A DNA stretch of 64,000 bases from Pseudorhizobium flavum (GCF_902502825.2 NZ_LR723673.1:86935-150934); one strand, 5' to 3'. Positions 1-9,471 are shown, counted from the first letter of the stretch. The notes: generated by a model not told the origin, from the letters alone. Translations and numbers: made by a program.

Positions 1-2
1 TT

Positions 3-1619
3 CTACAGAGAAGGCCGGCCAACTTCAGGCCTCTCACACCGCTGAGCTTCCTGCTACGCGCGGCGGATGTGTTCCCGGACCGCGTGGCGATTATTCACGG
101 GAAGGAACGCCACACCTGGCGTCAGTATGCCCATCGCTGCAAACAGCTCGCATCGGCGCTGATGCGGACCGGTATCCGCAAGGGCGATGCGGTTGCAATC
201 CTGTCGCCCAACACGCCGGCGATGCTGGAAGCGCATTTCGGGGTACCGATGTCCGGCGGCCTTCTCAACACGCTCAATATCCGGCTTGATGCGGAGGCCA
301 TCGCCTTCATCCTCGAGCACTGCGAGGCCAAGGTTTTCCTGGTCGACAAACAGTTCAGTAGCGTGGCGCAGGATGCGCTGGCACTGATGCAGAGCAAGCC
401 GGTCGTGGTCGATATCGAGGACTCGCTCGCCGAAGGCGGCGAGCGCATCGGCTACTACACCTATGAGGAGTTTCTGAAGCGCGGTCATGCCGAGGATCCG
501 GTCTACTGGCCGGAGGACGAATTCGAGGCGCTGGCGCTCAACTACACTTCGGGCACCACCGGAAATCCCAAGGGCGTGCTCTACCATCACCGCGGCGCCT
601 ACCTGATTTCGCTCGGGCAGCTCCTTCACCACAAGATGGATGCAGACTCGGTCTATCTCTGGACCCTGCCGATGTTCCATTGCAACGGCTGGTGCTTTTC
701 CTGGGCGATCGCGGCGGTCGGAGGCACCCATGTCTGCCTGCGCAAGGTCGTTCCGGAGGATATCTTCGCAGCGATCGAAACGCATAACGTCACGCATCTG
801 TGCGGTGCGCCGACCGTTCTCGGCATGCTGATCGACAGCGGCAAGGCCGCCGGCCGGAAGCTCTATCGTCCGGTCTCGGTCATGACAGCCGGCGCTGCTC
901 CGCCCGCTGCGGTTTTGAAAGAGACCGAGGCGCTCGGCTTCATCGTCCGCCACGTCTATGGCTCGACCGAACTGCACAGCGTCACAACGCTTTGTGACTG
1001 GCATCGCGAATGGGATACGCTCGATCCGGAGGCGCGGTCGAAGAAGATGGCCCGTCAGGGCGTGCGCACCGCCGTCACCGACGCAATGATGGTCGCAGAT
1101 CCGATCACGCTCGAGCCGGTCCCCCACAATGGACTGGCGATCGGCGAGATCCTGTTTCGCGGCAGCTTCGGCATGAAGGGCTACCTCAAGAACCCGGAGG
1201 CGACCGAAGAAGCATTCAAGGGCGGCTGGTATCACACCGGTGACCTCGCCGTCGTCCACGACGACGGCTACATCGAGATCAAGGACCGCACGAAGGACAT
1301 CATCATCTCGGGCGGCGAGAACATCTCGTCAATCGAGATCGAAGATGTCCTCTTCAAACACCCGGCCGTTTCATACGCAGCCGTGGTCGCCATGCACAGC
1401 GACCGGTGGGGCGAGCGCCCCTGCGCCTTCGTGGAACTCAAACCTGGAACCTCAAACCAGATCACGGAAAAGGAACTGCTCGACTTTTGTCGCGCGCGCC
1501 TCGCCAAATACAAGGTGCCGGACCGCGTGATCTTCGGGCCGATCGAAAGAACGGCCACCGGGAAGGTGCAGAAGTTCAGACTGCGCCACCTCGTTCAGGA
1601 AACAGAAAAGAGCGCCTGA
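3..1619 (+). CDS. acyl-CoA synthetase (AMP-forming), 5' end outside window
   Basis: Adenylate-forming ligase that would activate a carboxylic acid to its CoA thioester. The frame is open from base 3 and the residues before the GTG at 69 (reading NFRPLTPLSFLLRAADVFPDR) look like the normal start of this family, so the true start lies left of the window. Visible motifs are the P-loop TSGTTGNPKG (about 158 codons after the GTG), the GWYHTGDLA motif, and the C-terminal RTATGKVQKFRLR segment with the catalytic lysine. It lies 22 bp before a BadH-like dehydrogenase and a BadI-like hydrolase, so the likely substrate is cyclohexanecarboxylate or a related alicyclic acid (AliA-like role). The substrate is inferred from context only; a medium-chain fatty acyl-CoA ligase is the alternative. 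Confidence 0.85.
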   Translation, partial: LQRRPANFRPLTPLSFLLRAADVFPDRVAIIHGKERHTWRQYAHRCKQLASALMRTGIRKGDAVAILSPNTPAMLEAHFGVPMSGGLLNTLNIRLDAEAIAFILEHCEAKVFLVDKQFSSVAQDALALMQSKPVVVDIEDSLAEGGERIGYYTYEEFLKRGHAEDPVYWPEDEFEALALNYTSGTTGNPKGVLYHHRGAYLISLGQLLHHKMDADSVYLWTLPMFHCNGWCFSWAIAAVGGTHVCLRKVVPEDIFAAIETHNVTHLCGAPTVLGMLIDSGKAAGRKLYRPVSVMTAGAAPPAAVLKETEALGFIVRHVYGSTELHSVTTLCDWHREWDTLDPEARSKKMARQGVRTAVTDAMMVADPITLEPVPHNGLAIGEILFRGSFGMKGYLKNPEATEEAFKGGWYHTGDLAVVHDDGYIEIKDRTKDIIISGGENISSIEIEDVLFKHPAVSYAAVVAMHSDRWGERPCAFVELKPGTSNQITEKELLDFCRARLAKYKVPDRVIFGPIERTATGKVQKFRLRHLVQETEKSA

Positions 1620-1641
1620 CGCTCGAAACATGGAGTAGACA

Positions 1642-2409
1642 ATGAAAGGTCTGAAGGAGCGCGTCGTGCTCGTGACCGGCGCCGCCGGTGGTATCGGCCG
1701 GGCGATATGCAACCGGTTCGTCGAAGAAGGCGTCAAGCTCGTAGCGGCCGACCTCAACGACGCGTCTCTGTGCGAATTCGTCGGCGAACTTCGTGGCCGC
1801 GGCGGCGATGTCCTGCCGCTGGCGTTCGACATCACCAGCTATGAGGATGTCGTTTCGGCGATCGGTAAGGCAGTCGACCATTTCGGCAAGATCGACATTC
1901 TGGTCAACAACGCCGGCTGGGACATCGCCAAGCCTTTTCTCGATACCGAACCGGAGCTCTGGGACAAGATCATTGCGATCAATCTGCGTGGTCCGCTCAA
2001 TCTGCACAAGGCGGTCCTGCCGCATCTGATCGCAGCCGGCGGCGGCAAGGTCATCAACATCGCGTCTGATGCTGGTCGGGTGGGCTCCTCGGGCGAGTCG
2101 GTCTATTCGGCTTGCAAGGGTGGCCTGATCGCCTTTTCGAAGACGGTGGCGCGCGAGTGCGCCCGCGACAATATCCGCGTCAATGTGGTGTGCCCCGGCC
2201 CCACCGATACCGCCCTGCTCCGCTCCTTCGTCGGTGAAGGTGAATATGGGCAGAAGATCTACGACAAGCTTCAGAAGGCGATCCCGCTGAAGCGCCTCGG
2301 CCAGCCGGACGATATTCCCGGCATGATCGCGTTCTTTGCGAGCAGCGACGCGGATTTCATCACGGGCCAGGTGATCAGCGTGTCAGGCGGCCTGACGATG
2401 CACGGCTAA
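1642..2409 (+). CDS. badH: SDR dehydrogenase, BadH-like 2-hydroxycyclohexanecarboxyl-CoA dehydrogenase
   Basis: Classical short-chain dehydrogenase of 255 aa. The NAD(P)-binding TGAAGGIG motif is at residues 12-19, NNAG at 89-92, the catalytic serine at 142 and YSACK (Y155, K159) follows. In the alicyclic pathway BadH oxidises 2-hydroxycyclohexanecarboxyl-CoA to the 2-keto compound with NAD. The assignment rests on overall resemblance plus position between a CoA ligase and a BadI-like hydrolase; the SDR family alone would not fix the substrate. It is 22 bp after the ligase and 10 bp before badI, so the three are very probably cotranscribed. Confidence 0.72.
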   Translation: MKGLKERVVLVTGAAGGIGRAICNRFVEEGVKLVAADLNDASLCEFVGELRGRGGDVLPLAFDITSYEDVVSAIGKAVDHFGKIDILVNNAGWDIAKPFLDTEPELWDKIIAINLRGPLNLHKAVLPHLIAAGGGKVINIASDAGRVGSSGESVYSACKGGLIAFSKTVARECARDNIRVNVVCPGPTDTALLRSFVGEGEYGQKIYDKLQKAIPLKRLGQPDDIPGMIAFFASSDADFITGQVISVSGGLTMHG

Positions 2410-2419
2410 GGAGCAAGAC

Positions 2420-3190
2420 ATGGACTATCAGGATATTATCTACGAGGTTCGCGAACAGGCCGCCTGGATCACTATCAACCGGCCGGAGAAATACAACGCC
2501 TTCCGCGGCCAGACCTGCGAGGAATTGATCCACGCCATCAACAAGGCAGGATGGGACAAGGCGATCGCCGCGATCGTACTGACCGGCACCGGGCCGAAAG
2601 CATTCTGCACCGGCGGCGACCAATCGGCCCATGACGGAGCCTATGACGGCCGCGGCACCATTGGCCTTCCGGTCGAGGAACTGCAGAGCCTGATCCGGGA
2701 TGTTCCCAAGCCGGTGATCGCGCGCGTCAATGGTTTTGCCATTGGCGGCGGGAACGTGCTTGTGACCTGCTGCGATCTCGCCATCGCCTCATCCAACGCC
2801 GTCTTCGGTCAGGTCGGTCCGAAAGTCGGCTCGGTCGATCCGGGCTTCGGAACCGCTCTGCTCGCACGCGTGGTCGGAGAAAAGAAGGCGCGCGAGATCT
2901 GGATGCTGTGCCGGCGGTATCCGGCCGACCAGGCCCTGCAGATGGGCTTGATCAACGCCGTGGTGGCGCCCGAGGAACTGGACGCCGAAGTCGATCGCTG
3001 GTGTGCGGAAATCGCTGCGCTGAGCCCGACGGCGATCGCGATCGCGAAGAAGTCGTTCAATCTTGACTCTGAATCGATCCGGGGCATCTCCGGCATCGGC
3101 ATGCAGGCGCTCAGCCTCTTCTACCAGACCGAGGAGTCGAAGGAGGGTGTGAAGGCCTTCCTCGAAAAGCGTCCTCCGAAGTTCCGCTGA
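2420..3190 (+). CDS. badI: BadI-like 2-ketocyclohexanecarboxyl-CoA hydrolase
   Basis: Crotonase-superfamily protein of 256 aa close to Rhodopseudomonas palustris BadI as I know it. Shared stretches include NAFRG near residue 26, AFCTGGDQS at 61-69, the AIGGGNVL oxyanion segment at 107-114 and GQVGPKVGSVDPGFGT at 130-145, with D140 in the position of the catalytic aspartate of the BadI/MenB group. BadI cleaves the alicyclic ring of 2-ketocyclohexanecarboxyl-CoA to pimeloyl-CoA. The ATG at 2420 follows AAGGAGCAAGAC, a clear ribosome binding site. This is the gene that best identifies the operon; MenB or an ordinary enoyl-CoA hydratase are less likely given the GGDQS and VDPG motifs. Confidence 0.82.
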   Translation: MDYQDIIYEVREQAAWITINRPEKYNAFRGQTCEELIHAINKAGWDKAIAAIVLTGTGPKAFCTGGDQSAHDGAYDGRGTIGLPVEELQSLIRDVPKPVIARVNGFAIGGGNVLVTCCDLAIASSNAVFGQVGPKVGSVDPGFGTALLARVVGEKKAREIWMLCRRYPADQALQMGLINAVVAPEELDAEVDRWCAEIAALSPTAIAIAKKSFNLDSESIRGISGIGMQALSLFYQTEESKEGVKAFLEKRPPKFR

Positions 3191-3233
3191 GGCGGCCTGA
3201 CGCTGACCCGGCGAACGAAAAGGGAGGGCCGGC

Positions 3234-4049
3234 ATGCAGACGATCGAGGTCGGTAACGCCCTGATCGAATATGCCTGGTTCCCGCAGGCACCAGGAGAAT
3301 ACGATCGGCACCGAAGGGCTCCGATCGTTTTCCTGCATCATGGCTTCGGGTGCGTTGCCGACTGGAAAGGCTTTCCGGAGAGGGTGGCCATGGCCACCGG
3401 TCACCCGGCGCTCGTCTATTCACGCCGTGGCTGCGGGTTTTCATCGGCCCTGCCCAGGCCGCGAGACACACGGTACTTGCACGAAGAGGCCCGTGAATTC
3501 CTGCCGATGCTGCTCGACGCGCTCGGCATCGGTCCGTGCCACCTGTACGGCCACAGCGATGGCGCGTCGATCGCCCTTCTCTTCGCGTCGGCATTTCCCG
3601 ACCGCGTTCTTCCGTCGGTCGTGGAGGCGCCGCATGTGTTTGCAGAGAGACTGACCCTGGATGGGGTCGCCGCATTGTCGGAACGGTACGAGACAGATCC
3701 CACCTTGCGCGAGAAGCTTGCCAAATATCATCGAGACCCGACCGGAGCATTCCTGGCATGGTCACAAACTTGGTTGCTGCCTGAGTTTCGCGATTGGACA
3801 ATCGTCAGCGAACTCGACAAACTGCGACTGCCGCTGCTTGTGATTCAGGGATCTGCTGATCCGTTCGGAACGATGGAGCATGCTCGTTTGATCGAGGTGC
3901 ATGCAGGAAGGTTACCGTCGGTGCTCGAGCTCCCCGCGAGTGGCCATAATCCTCACGTAGACTGCGCAGAGGCTGTTGTGGCTGCGGCAGCCGCGTTTGT
4001 GCGCTATGTGAGAAATGTTGCGGAAGACAGAAGGGCGGATGAACTATAA
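3234..4049 (+). CDS. alpha/beta hydrolase
   Basis: Soluble alpha/beta-hydrolase fold protein of 271 aa. The nucleophile elbow GHSDGAS is at 106-112 (S108), the likely acid D209 in the GSADP loop and the histidine H238 in SGHNP. The oxyanion HHGFG segment is at 35-39. It starts 43 bp after badI behind AAAGGGAGG and ends just before the MarR gene, so it belongs to the same operon. Its role is not known; a thioesterase or ester/lactone hydrolase that clears pathway intermediates is possible. Confidence 0.75.
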   Translation: MQTIEVGNALIEYAWFPQAPGEYDRHRRAPIVFLHHGFGCVADWKGFPERVAMATGHPALVYSRRGCGFSSALPRPRDTRYLHEEAREFLPMLLDALGIGPCHLYGHSDGASIALLFASAFPDRVLPSVVEAPHVFAERLTLDGVAALSERYETDPTLREKLAKYHRDPTGAFLAWSQTWLLPEFRDWTIVSELDKLRLPLLVIQGSADPFGTMEHARLIEVHAGRLPSVLELPASGHNPHVDCAEAVVAAAAAFVRYVRNVAEDRRADEL

Positions 4050-4057
4050 AAAATTTA

Positions 4058-4070
4058 GCACATTTTGTGC
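4058..4070. promoter_or_regulatory. short perfect inverted repeat, possible MarR operator
   Basis: GCACA-TTT-TGTGC is a perfect inverted repeat between the stop codon of the hydrolase and the start of the MarR gene. MarR proteins bind such short palindromes near their own promoters, so autoregulation is plausible. No experimental or comparative support was available. Confidence 0.35.
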
Positions 4071-4115
4071 ACGTTCGACCGCGACCATGATAGATGATGA
4101 GAGCTAAAATCAGTA

Positions 4116-4763
4116 ATGGCCGGGAAAATAGAGCCGGCATCGGCTCGTCGAGTGCTAGATTTTGACGGGGTATCGAGAATCGAAATGGTTGAAATGCAAC
4201 GCAATACCATGTCACGCCGTCGTCGCCAGTTGGAGGAGTCTTCCGACCCGATCGATGGCATCGCTGCGGAACGGTCCCTGGCGCGCAACGCTGGTAACGA
4301 TCAACTCAACAACCGTATGTTCTTCCGCCTTTTCCAGCTCGGAAACGAACTGCAACGGCAGGCCGTCCAGCAACTCGGCATCACGACCGTTCAATGGGCA
4401 GTTCTCGGTGCGCTTTCCCAAGGAAAGTTTGCGGCCGGGATCCCGTTCGGTCTACTCGGCGATTATCTTGTCGTCACCCGGCAGAATCTCGACGGCGTGA
4501 TCAAGCGTCTCGAGCGTGACGGGTTGGTGCGGCGCGTCACAGGCAACGGCGACAAGCGCGCCCGCCTCGTCCAGTTGACACCGCGCGGCGGGATCTATTG
4601 GAAAGAGACGATGGAACGTATTCACCAGTTTTACGATCAAGCGACAGCCCACTTTTCCTTCGATGACCGCGTTGCGCTCGTGCACTATCTGAACGCTCTG
4701 CAGAAGGACCTCGCCACGGTCGAACTTCCGAAGTCTGGTCTGCCGAAGCGGCATGCCCCGTGA
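4116..4763 (+). CDS. badR: MarR-family regulator, BadR-like
   Basis: Winged-helix regulator of up to 215 aa. A helical dimerisation region around residues 65-90 (NNRMFFRLFQLGNELQRQAV) is followed by the DNA-binding part: LGDYLVVTRQNLDGVIKRL is the recognition helix and RRVTGNGDKRARLVQLTPRG the wing. In R. palustris the MarR protein BadR controls the badHI and ali genes, so position next to badHI supports the same job here. The N-terminus is uncertain: in-frame ATGs at 4185, 4194 and 4209 would give a length nearer the family norm, and no start has a strong ribosome binding site. The function is assigned mainly by context. Confidence 0.7.
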   Translation: MAGKIEPASARRVLDFDGVSRIEMVEMQRNTMSRRRRQLEESSDPIDGIAAERSLARNAGNDQLNNRMFFRLFQLGNELQRQAVQQLGITTVQWAVLGALSQGKFAAGIPFGLLGDYLVVTRQNLDGVIKRLERDGLVRRVTGNGDKRARLVQLTPRGGIYWKETMERIHQFYDQATAHFSFDDRVALVHYLNALQKDLATVELPKSGLPKRHAP

Positions 4764-4784
4764 ACGCTGCCGAGGGCCAGGACG

Positions 4785-5583
4785 TCAGCTCTTCGAGCGG
4801 TAGACTTCTTCTTCGCTGGGAAAACTGCGATCACGGACAGCGGTCGTGTAAGAACCGATCGCATCATCGGCTGCCTTCCCGAGTTCGCTGACCTGCGAAC
4901 GAAGCGGGGAACGCGCTCGGTTAGCCCAAGCATGTCCTCAAGAACTAATACCTGCCGGTCGCATTTCGATGGGGCGCCGATCCCGATGGTTGGAACTGAA
5001 AGCGAAGCGGTGATCTTTTCGGCAAGTGAATAAACCGTTCCCTCAAGTAAGACGGCGAACGCCCCGGCATCAGCCACAGCGGCCGCATCTGCCTCAATTC
5101 CTGGCCAGTCGCTCTTGTTGCGCCCCTGAACCTTGAAGCGCCGAGGGTCATTACAGATTGTGGTGTGAGGCCAACATGGGCCATGACCGGGATACCCCGG
5201 GTGGTCCGGAAATCGACGGTCTCCGCCAGCCTTATGCCACCCTCAAGTTTGACCGCTCCGCAGCCGGTTTCCTGGAAAACCCGAGAAGCACTGTCGAAAG
5301 CACGGGTATGGCCGGCTTCGTATGAACCACGGGTACCCGTTTTGAGCCGCGCATGGCGGGTTTACCGTGAAGGATCATCAGGTCCAGCGTCGCGCCTAGC
5401 GTCGAGGTCAGGCCGTGCTCGACGCTAGGCGAGATTGTCACCCACGAGAATCACGTCGGCATGCTGATCGACCAAGTGGGCGGTCAGGGCGCTATATGCC
5501 GTCAGCCCGACGAGTGGCTCGGCGCCCTTGCGTGCACGGACTTCAGGCGCGGTTATTCTCTTATCTGTGCTACGCACGCTCAT
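4785..5583 (-). pseudogene. panB: panB pseudogene (3-methyl-2-oxobutanoate hydroxymethyltransferase)
   Basis: Conceptual translation on the minus strand in shifting frames covers the whole PanB protein. The N-terminus is [22 protein letters not shown] then [16 protein letters not shown] (start ATG at 5583, stop soon after GDNLA). Next come [25 protein letters not shown] near 5400, [11 protein letters not shown] near 5180, IPTIGIGA and [18 protein letters not shown] near 4960-4910, and a C-terminus ending FPSEEEVYRSKS with a stop at 4785. Several frameshifts and an in-frame stop break it. PanB makes ketopantoate for pantothenate; panC and panB are plasmid-borne in some rhizobia. No panC was found beside it. 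Confidence 0.8.
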
Positions 5584-6103
5584 TCAGCCCTCTCAGTCAG
5601 GCCACACAGACGATCCAGGGTGGGTCATATTTTACGACCGCAGGCCCAAATTCATTTCGGGCGGACTGTACATCGAGCGACAGGCAATTGCGCTTCAAGA
5701 TCGAAAACATCTCATGGGACGAAATGATCGCGAGCTACGGCGGCCAAGAGCATGCACCTCCCACCCCGCATCTGCGAGTGTTGTGGCGATCACGCGCCGA
5801 GGAGCACGCGTTGCCCCCTTAACGAGTGCTTCGTCATCACACGATCTCCATAAGGCAATTAAAGAATGTCCATGGGAAACCATCACCCAGAAATCAAGAA
5901 ATTGACACTCTTCGGCAAGTTCTGCTTGTCGCAGTCATTCCGATTGTGACTAGACGCAATACTCGTGCATTGGGCTGGTGAACTCAGCCAAGAAGCGCAC
6001 CCCTTCGACCGGAATATCTCGCCCATTGATAGGCGTCGAACATCTGAGCCGCAGAGAAATGGATACCAACTCCCCGTTGCCATATACCTTGCCCTATCTG
6101 AAC
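5584..6103. other. intergenic stretch without a recognisable gene
   Basis: About 520 bp between the panB remnant and trbI. Only short broken frames are present on both strands; none has a convincing ribosome binding site or a family I recognise. It may be decayed coding sequence, as its neighbour is. The traR and traM regulators that often sit near trb operons are not here. Confidence 0.5.
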
Positions 6104-7420
6104 CTAGTTTCTGTAAGTCCCCGGGAAAATGATGTCCTGATCAACTAGGACGTTGAACTTGTACCCGGGCCTGATTTCCAGCGTCGGCTGGACGTTGAGA
6201 TTTCGGCTGACCGTCTGTTCCGCGACCCTTCCGAAGCTCTCCGCGAAGTTCCGCCTCGCCGCATCGGATGCCGTATCCTGCGTGGCCAGCGTCGAACTTT
6301 CGGGTATGGACGCGTCGATCCCCGTTCCAATCAGCGCGATCAGCGCCGCCGAGCCGAATGTTCTCCAATAGTGGTTGTTCACCTTGTCGTGGAAGCCACC
6401 GTACCCTTGCGCATCGGTTCCCGCCATGCCGCCGATCTGCAGCGTGGAGCCGTTAGGGAAGATAATGTCCGTCCAGACGACAAGAACGCGGCTCTGACCG
6501 AACGACACCTTGCTGTCGTAGCGCCCGAAGAGCTTCGTCCCCTGCGGAATGAGGAGGCGATGCCCTGTTGCAGCGTCATAGACGTTCTGGCTGACCTGCG
6601 CGGTGATGCGACCGGGCAGGTCCGAATTGATGCCGGTGATCAACGTCGCCGGAATGACTGAGCCGCGTTTGAGTTCATACGGCGACTGCTGCGGTACGAC
6701 ACGATTGGGCAGGTAGCCGAGGTCCTTGAGATCGGCGTTGAAGAAGTCCTCCTTGGAGGACTGTCCGTTCGGATCGACATTCTGCCCGCCGAGACCAGCC
6801 CGCAACGCGGCGGCATAAAGATCAGAGGTGGCGCCGGCGGTTATCGATGATGGAGTGTTTGTGGTCGATCTTGCCGCGGTGGTCTCGTCTGCCCTCGCCT
6901 CCAGCTTGCTGCGGTCGATGGCGAGTGGTGCGTCATAGGCCGCGTCATTCGCCTGCAGCCGGGCCATCCGCTGGCGATGCCGCTCACGCAGATATTGCTC
7001 CCGCTGCTCCCGCTCGAGACGGGCAAGCCAGACCGCTTCGTTTTCCAACTCCCGCCCGTGCTGCTGTTCCTGGTTTTGTCCCGGCTGCGGCGTGAAGGGA
7101 TTGCTTGACTTTTCCTCGGCCTGTTTTGTCTCGACAGGTGTCGGCTGGAACGTCGTCTGTTGCAGCGGCTCGCCGATGATCCCATCGGTTACGCCGCGCT
7201 TGATCTGGTCCGCGAAGGTTGAAGCCGGATTACCCGAACTCGTTTCCGGAACGCTGTCCTTTCCGAAATAGAGTCCACGGGAGGAAAGCCCATAGAAAAT
7301 AACGCCAAGGAAGGCGATGACCAAGACGACCACCACGATAATCGGCAGGCGGTTGATCCGCTTGATGCCGGATTCAGCTTCGGTATTCGCACCGCCACCG
7401 AGTTTGAGGGATTGGACCAT
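6104..7420 (-). CDS. trbI: TrbI, VirB10-like conjugation channel protein
   Basis: Inner-membrane-anchored, periplasm-spanning scaffold of the mating-pair type IV secretion system, 438 aa. One transmembrane helix (LPIIVVVVLVIAFLGVIFYG) is at about residues 25-44. A low-complexity Q/E/R-rich linker (about 95-160) follows, and then the TrbI/VirB10 C-terminal domain from about 215 with AQVSQNVYDAATGHRLLIPQGTK and the terminal FNVLVDQDIIFPG motif. It is the last gene of the trb operon, 11 bp after trbH. Confidence 0.93.
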   Translation of the reverse strand: MVQSLKLGGGANTEAESGIKRINRLPIIVVVVLVIAFLGVIFYGLSSRGLYFGKDSVPETSSGNPASTFADQIKRGVTDGIIGEPLQQTTFQPTPVETKQAEEKSSNPFTPQPGQNQEQQHGRELENEAVWLARLEREQREQYLRERHRQRMARLQANDAAYDAPLAIDRSKLEARADETTAARSTTNTPSSITAGATSDLYAAALRAGLGGQNVDPNGQSSKEDFFNADLKDLGYLPNRVVPQQSPYELKRGSVIPATLITGINSDLPGRITAQVSQNVYDAATGHRLLIPQGTKLFGRYDSKVSFGQSRVLVVWTDIIFPNGSTLQIGGMAGTDAQGYGGFHDKVNNHYWRTFGSAALIALIGTGIDASIPESSTLATQDTASDAARRNFAESFGRVAEQTVSRNLNVQPTLEIRPGYKFNVLVDQDIIFPGTYRN

Positions 7421-7431
7421 GATGCCCTCCC

Positions 7432-7905
7432 TCAGCCGCGCCGCATCAGCGAGAGCGCGCTCGTCGGCGTCGCCCCACTTGAGGTGACGGTGTAGGCTCG
7501 GCCGAGTTCGACGCTATCGGTCGAAAGGCGTGCCAGCACCTGCCCGTCGAATGGCACGATCACATAGGCGAGCGGGATGATCTTCGTGCCGCTGTCCGTC
7601 TTCTGGTCGGTGACAACGGCATAACCCCAGCCTTTCAGCGCCGCCTCCAGCGCCTGCCCAAAGGGCGAGGCGTCCGGTTTGAGGGCAATGGTCGCCTTGC
7701 CCGGCCCGATCTGTTCGGCAAGGCGGCTGACCATATCGCCGGCAATGGCGCTTGCCGCCGGACCGGAGATTTCCGTCGGTGCGGTGCTGGCGACGAGACC
7801 GTCAGTCCCCATCGACTGGCATCCGGAGAGGAGGATGGCGAGGGCGCAGGCTGCGGCAAGGGCTCGGATGGGGTGCAGGGGGAGATAGCGCGGAAAGGCT
7901 CGCAT
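7432..7905 (-). CDS. trbH: TrbH, conjugal transfer lipoprotein
   Basis: Small lipoprotein of 157 aa. The signal sequence ends in the lipobox LLSGC near residue 28, so the mature protein should be lipid-anchored. I chose the ATG at 7905, which overlaps the trbG stop as TGATG and follows GGGGAGGGCGG; a GTG one codon earlier is possible. The body ([22 protein letters not shown], then [14 protein letters not shown]) fits TrbH proteins of Ti/Ri plasmids. It takes part in mating-pair formation in the envelope. Confidence 0.88.
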   Translation of the reverse strand: MRAFPRYLPLHPIRALAAACALAILLSGCQSMGTDGLVASTAPTEISGPAASAIAGDMVSRLAEQIGPGKATIALKPDASPFGQALEAALKGWGYAVVTDQKTDSGTKIIPLAYVIVPFDGQVLARLSTDSVELGRAYTVTSSGATPTSALSLMRRG

Positions 7906-8759
7906 CACCGCCCTCCCCTTCTGATCGTCACCTTTTCCTGCCGCCAGCCGACGCCTGAGACGAGGACCGCGCGATCGATGTGATAATCGACCACCATTAT
8001 GTCGCCCTTCATCCGATAGTTGACGATCCGGTTCTGTCCGCCGGACGTCACGAACAGCACCGGCGCATCCTGACCGGAAATAGAGCGCGGAAACTGGATG
8101 TAGGTTTTCAGGCCGTCGGAATAGACCCGCGTCGGCCGCCAGCCGGCTCTGCCGGACACTGAATAGGAGAAGTTCAACTGCTCGGCTGGCACGCCGGCTC
8201 CGGGGATCGTGCTTGCCTCAAGCCGGGCATTGATGTCGGCGAGTTTAGCCGAGACGTCCTCCGGATATTCGAACCCAACGCGGGCCATATATTGCGTGGA
8301 ATGCGACTTGAGCTGGATATGATAGGTCCGCCGCGACGTCGTCACCACCATCGACGTGACGAGGCCCGGCTCCGACGGCTTGACGATCAGGTGGATCGCC
8401 TGGCCGCCCGCCGCCCCTGATGTGGCCGGTTCGACCTTCCACCGCACGGTGTCGCCGACGAGCACGTCGCGAACGACCTCGCCACCCTGAAGCTCGATGT
8501 CGCAGACCTGCAGCGGTGAGCAGACGACCGACGGCTGCACCTCGCCAAAAAGAAAAATCACCTTGCCGTCGGCTCCCTTGGTCACGAGACCGCGCGATCC
8601 GCGCCACTGGCCGGAGATGCCCATGCCCTTTGCCTCATTGGCGGTGACACCGTCGGCCGCAACGGCATCGAGAGGTGCAAGGACCGAGAACGCCAGCGCC
8701 GCTGATATGATGGCGCCCGCAGTCAGCATGGCCGAATAGTTCTCAAGTCGGATATTCAT
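7905..8759 (-). CDS. trbG: TrbG, VirB9-like outer-membrane channel component
   Basis: VirB9/TrbG protein of about 284 aa, part of the outer-membrane core of the transfer channel. A Sec signal peptide (to about residue 33, [11 protein letters not shown]) is followed by the VirB9 domain with [28 protein letters not shown] and [16 protein letters not shown] took the ATG at 8759; an ATG four codons upstream (8771) is also possible but its AAAGG is too close. The open frame continues far upstream as shadow of trbF and that part is not coding. Confidence 0.92.
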   Translation of the reverse strand: MNIRLENYSAMLTAGAIISAALAFSVLAPLDAVAADGVTANEAKGMGISGQWRGSRGLVTKGADGKVIFLFGEVQPSVVCSPLQVCDIELQGGEVVRDVLVGDTVRWKVEPATSGAAGGQAIHLIVKPSEPGLVTSMVVTTSRRTYHIQLKSHSTQYMARVGFEYPEDVSAKLADINARLEASTIPGAGVPAEQLNFSYSVSGRAGWRPTRVYSDGLKTYIQFPRSISGQDAPVLFVTSGGQNRIVNYRMKGDIMVVDYHIDRAVLVSGVGWRQEKVTIRRGGR

Positions 8760-8776
8760 GTTCGGGGCCATGCCTT

Positions 8777-9454
8777 TCAAAGCTGCGCTGTCCAGTCGAA
8801 GTCGCGAAGATAGAGACCGATCGGGTTGAGACGGATGACGCCCTCGTCCTGCGGCGGTGTGAGTGTCACGGTGGCGATGCCGCGAAAACGGCGGACGGCG
8901 GTCTCCTTGCCGCGGCGGTCGCGTTCGAACTCGGTCCAGTCGATCTGATACGACTGGTTCGACAGTGCGACGATGTTGTTGACCTCGACCGCGACCGTGG
9001 CGGTCTTCGCCTTCTCGAACGGAGAGCTCGAGCGGAACCATGCGTTGACCTTCTCGGTCGCCGGGTCCGAGGTCCTGAGCAGCGCATAGGTCCGATCGAT
9101 ATATTGCTTCTGGACGACCGCATCCGGCGTCACGCTCCGGAAATTGGAGACGAAGCTGCCGAGCGTTGCGCGCACGACACGCGGATCGGCATATTCGATC
9201 TGCTGCGGGAAGCCGGCATTGGAGGCCGTGCCGAGCTTGTCGACCTCGACGATATAGGGAACGAGCTTCACCTGCGTGCTCTGGTAAAGCGCATAGCCAA
9301 AGCCGATCACCGCCATCACCATGCCGGTGACGCCGACGATACGCCAGGCTGCGGCTGCCTTCACATAGGAGCCATAGCGCTCGTTCCATTCGTTGCGCGC
9401 CGCGAGATAGGGATTGACGACAGGGAGATTATTTGGCGGATTTCGTCCGGCCAT
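8777..9454 (-). CDS. trbF: TrbF, VirB8-like inner-membrane protein
   Basis: VirB8/TrbF protein of 225 aa. A short cytoplasmic N-terminus with [17 protein letters not shown] leads to one membrane helix ([20 protein letters not shown], about 38-57) and a periplasmic NTF2-like domain with the typical YIVEVDKLG and [13 protein letters not shown] segments. VirB8 proteins nucleate assembly of the secretion channel. It lies between trbL and trbG in the usual order, 17 bp from each. Confidence 0.93.
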   Translation of the reverse strand: MAGRNPPNNLPVVNPYLAARNEWNERYGSYVKAAAAWRIVGVTGMVMAVIGFGYALYQSTQVKLVPYIVEVDKLGTASNAGFPQQIEYADPRVVRATLGSFVSNFRSVTPDAVVQKQYIDRTYALLRTSDPATEKVNAWFRSSSPFEKAKTATVAVEVNNIVALSNQSYQIDWTEFERDRRGKETAVRRFRGIATVTLTPPQDEGVIRLNPIGLYLRDFDWTAQL

Positions 9455-9471
9455 GGGGGATCAGCCTCCAG

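Noticed and set aside
54..1259. 401-codon open frame on the minus strand
   Set aside because: It is fully antisense to the acyl-CoA ligase, Arg- and His-rich without any family pattern, and is the usual shadow of a high-GC coding frame.
8772..9389. N-terminal extension of the trbG frame over trbF
   Set aside because: The extension is Arg-rich nonsense overlapping trbF; trbG starts with its own signal peptide at 8759.
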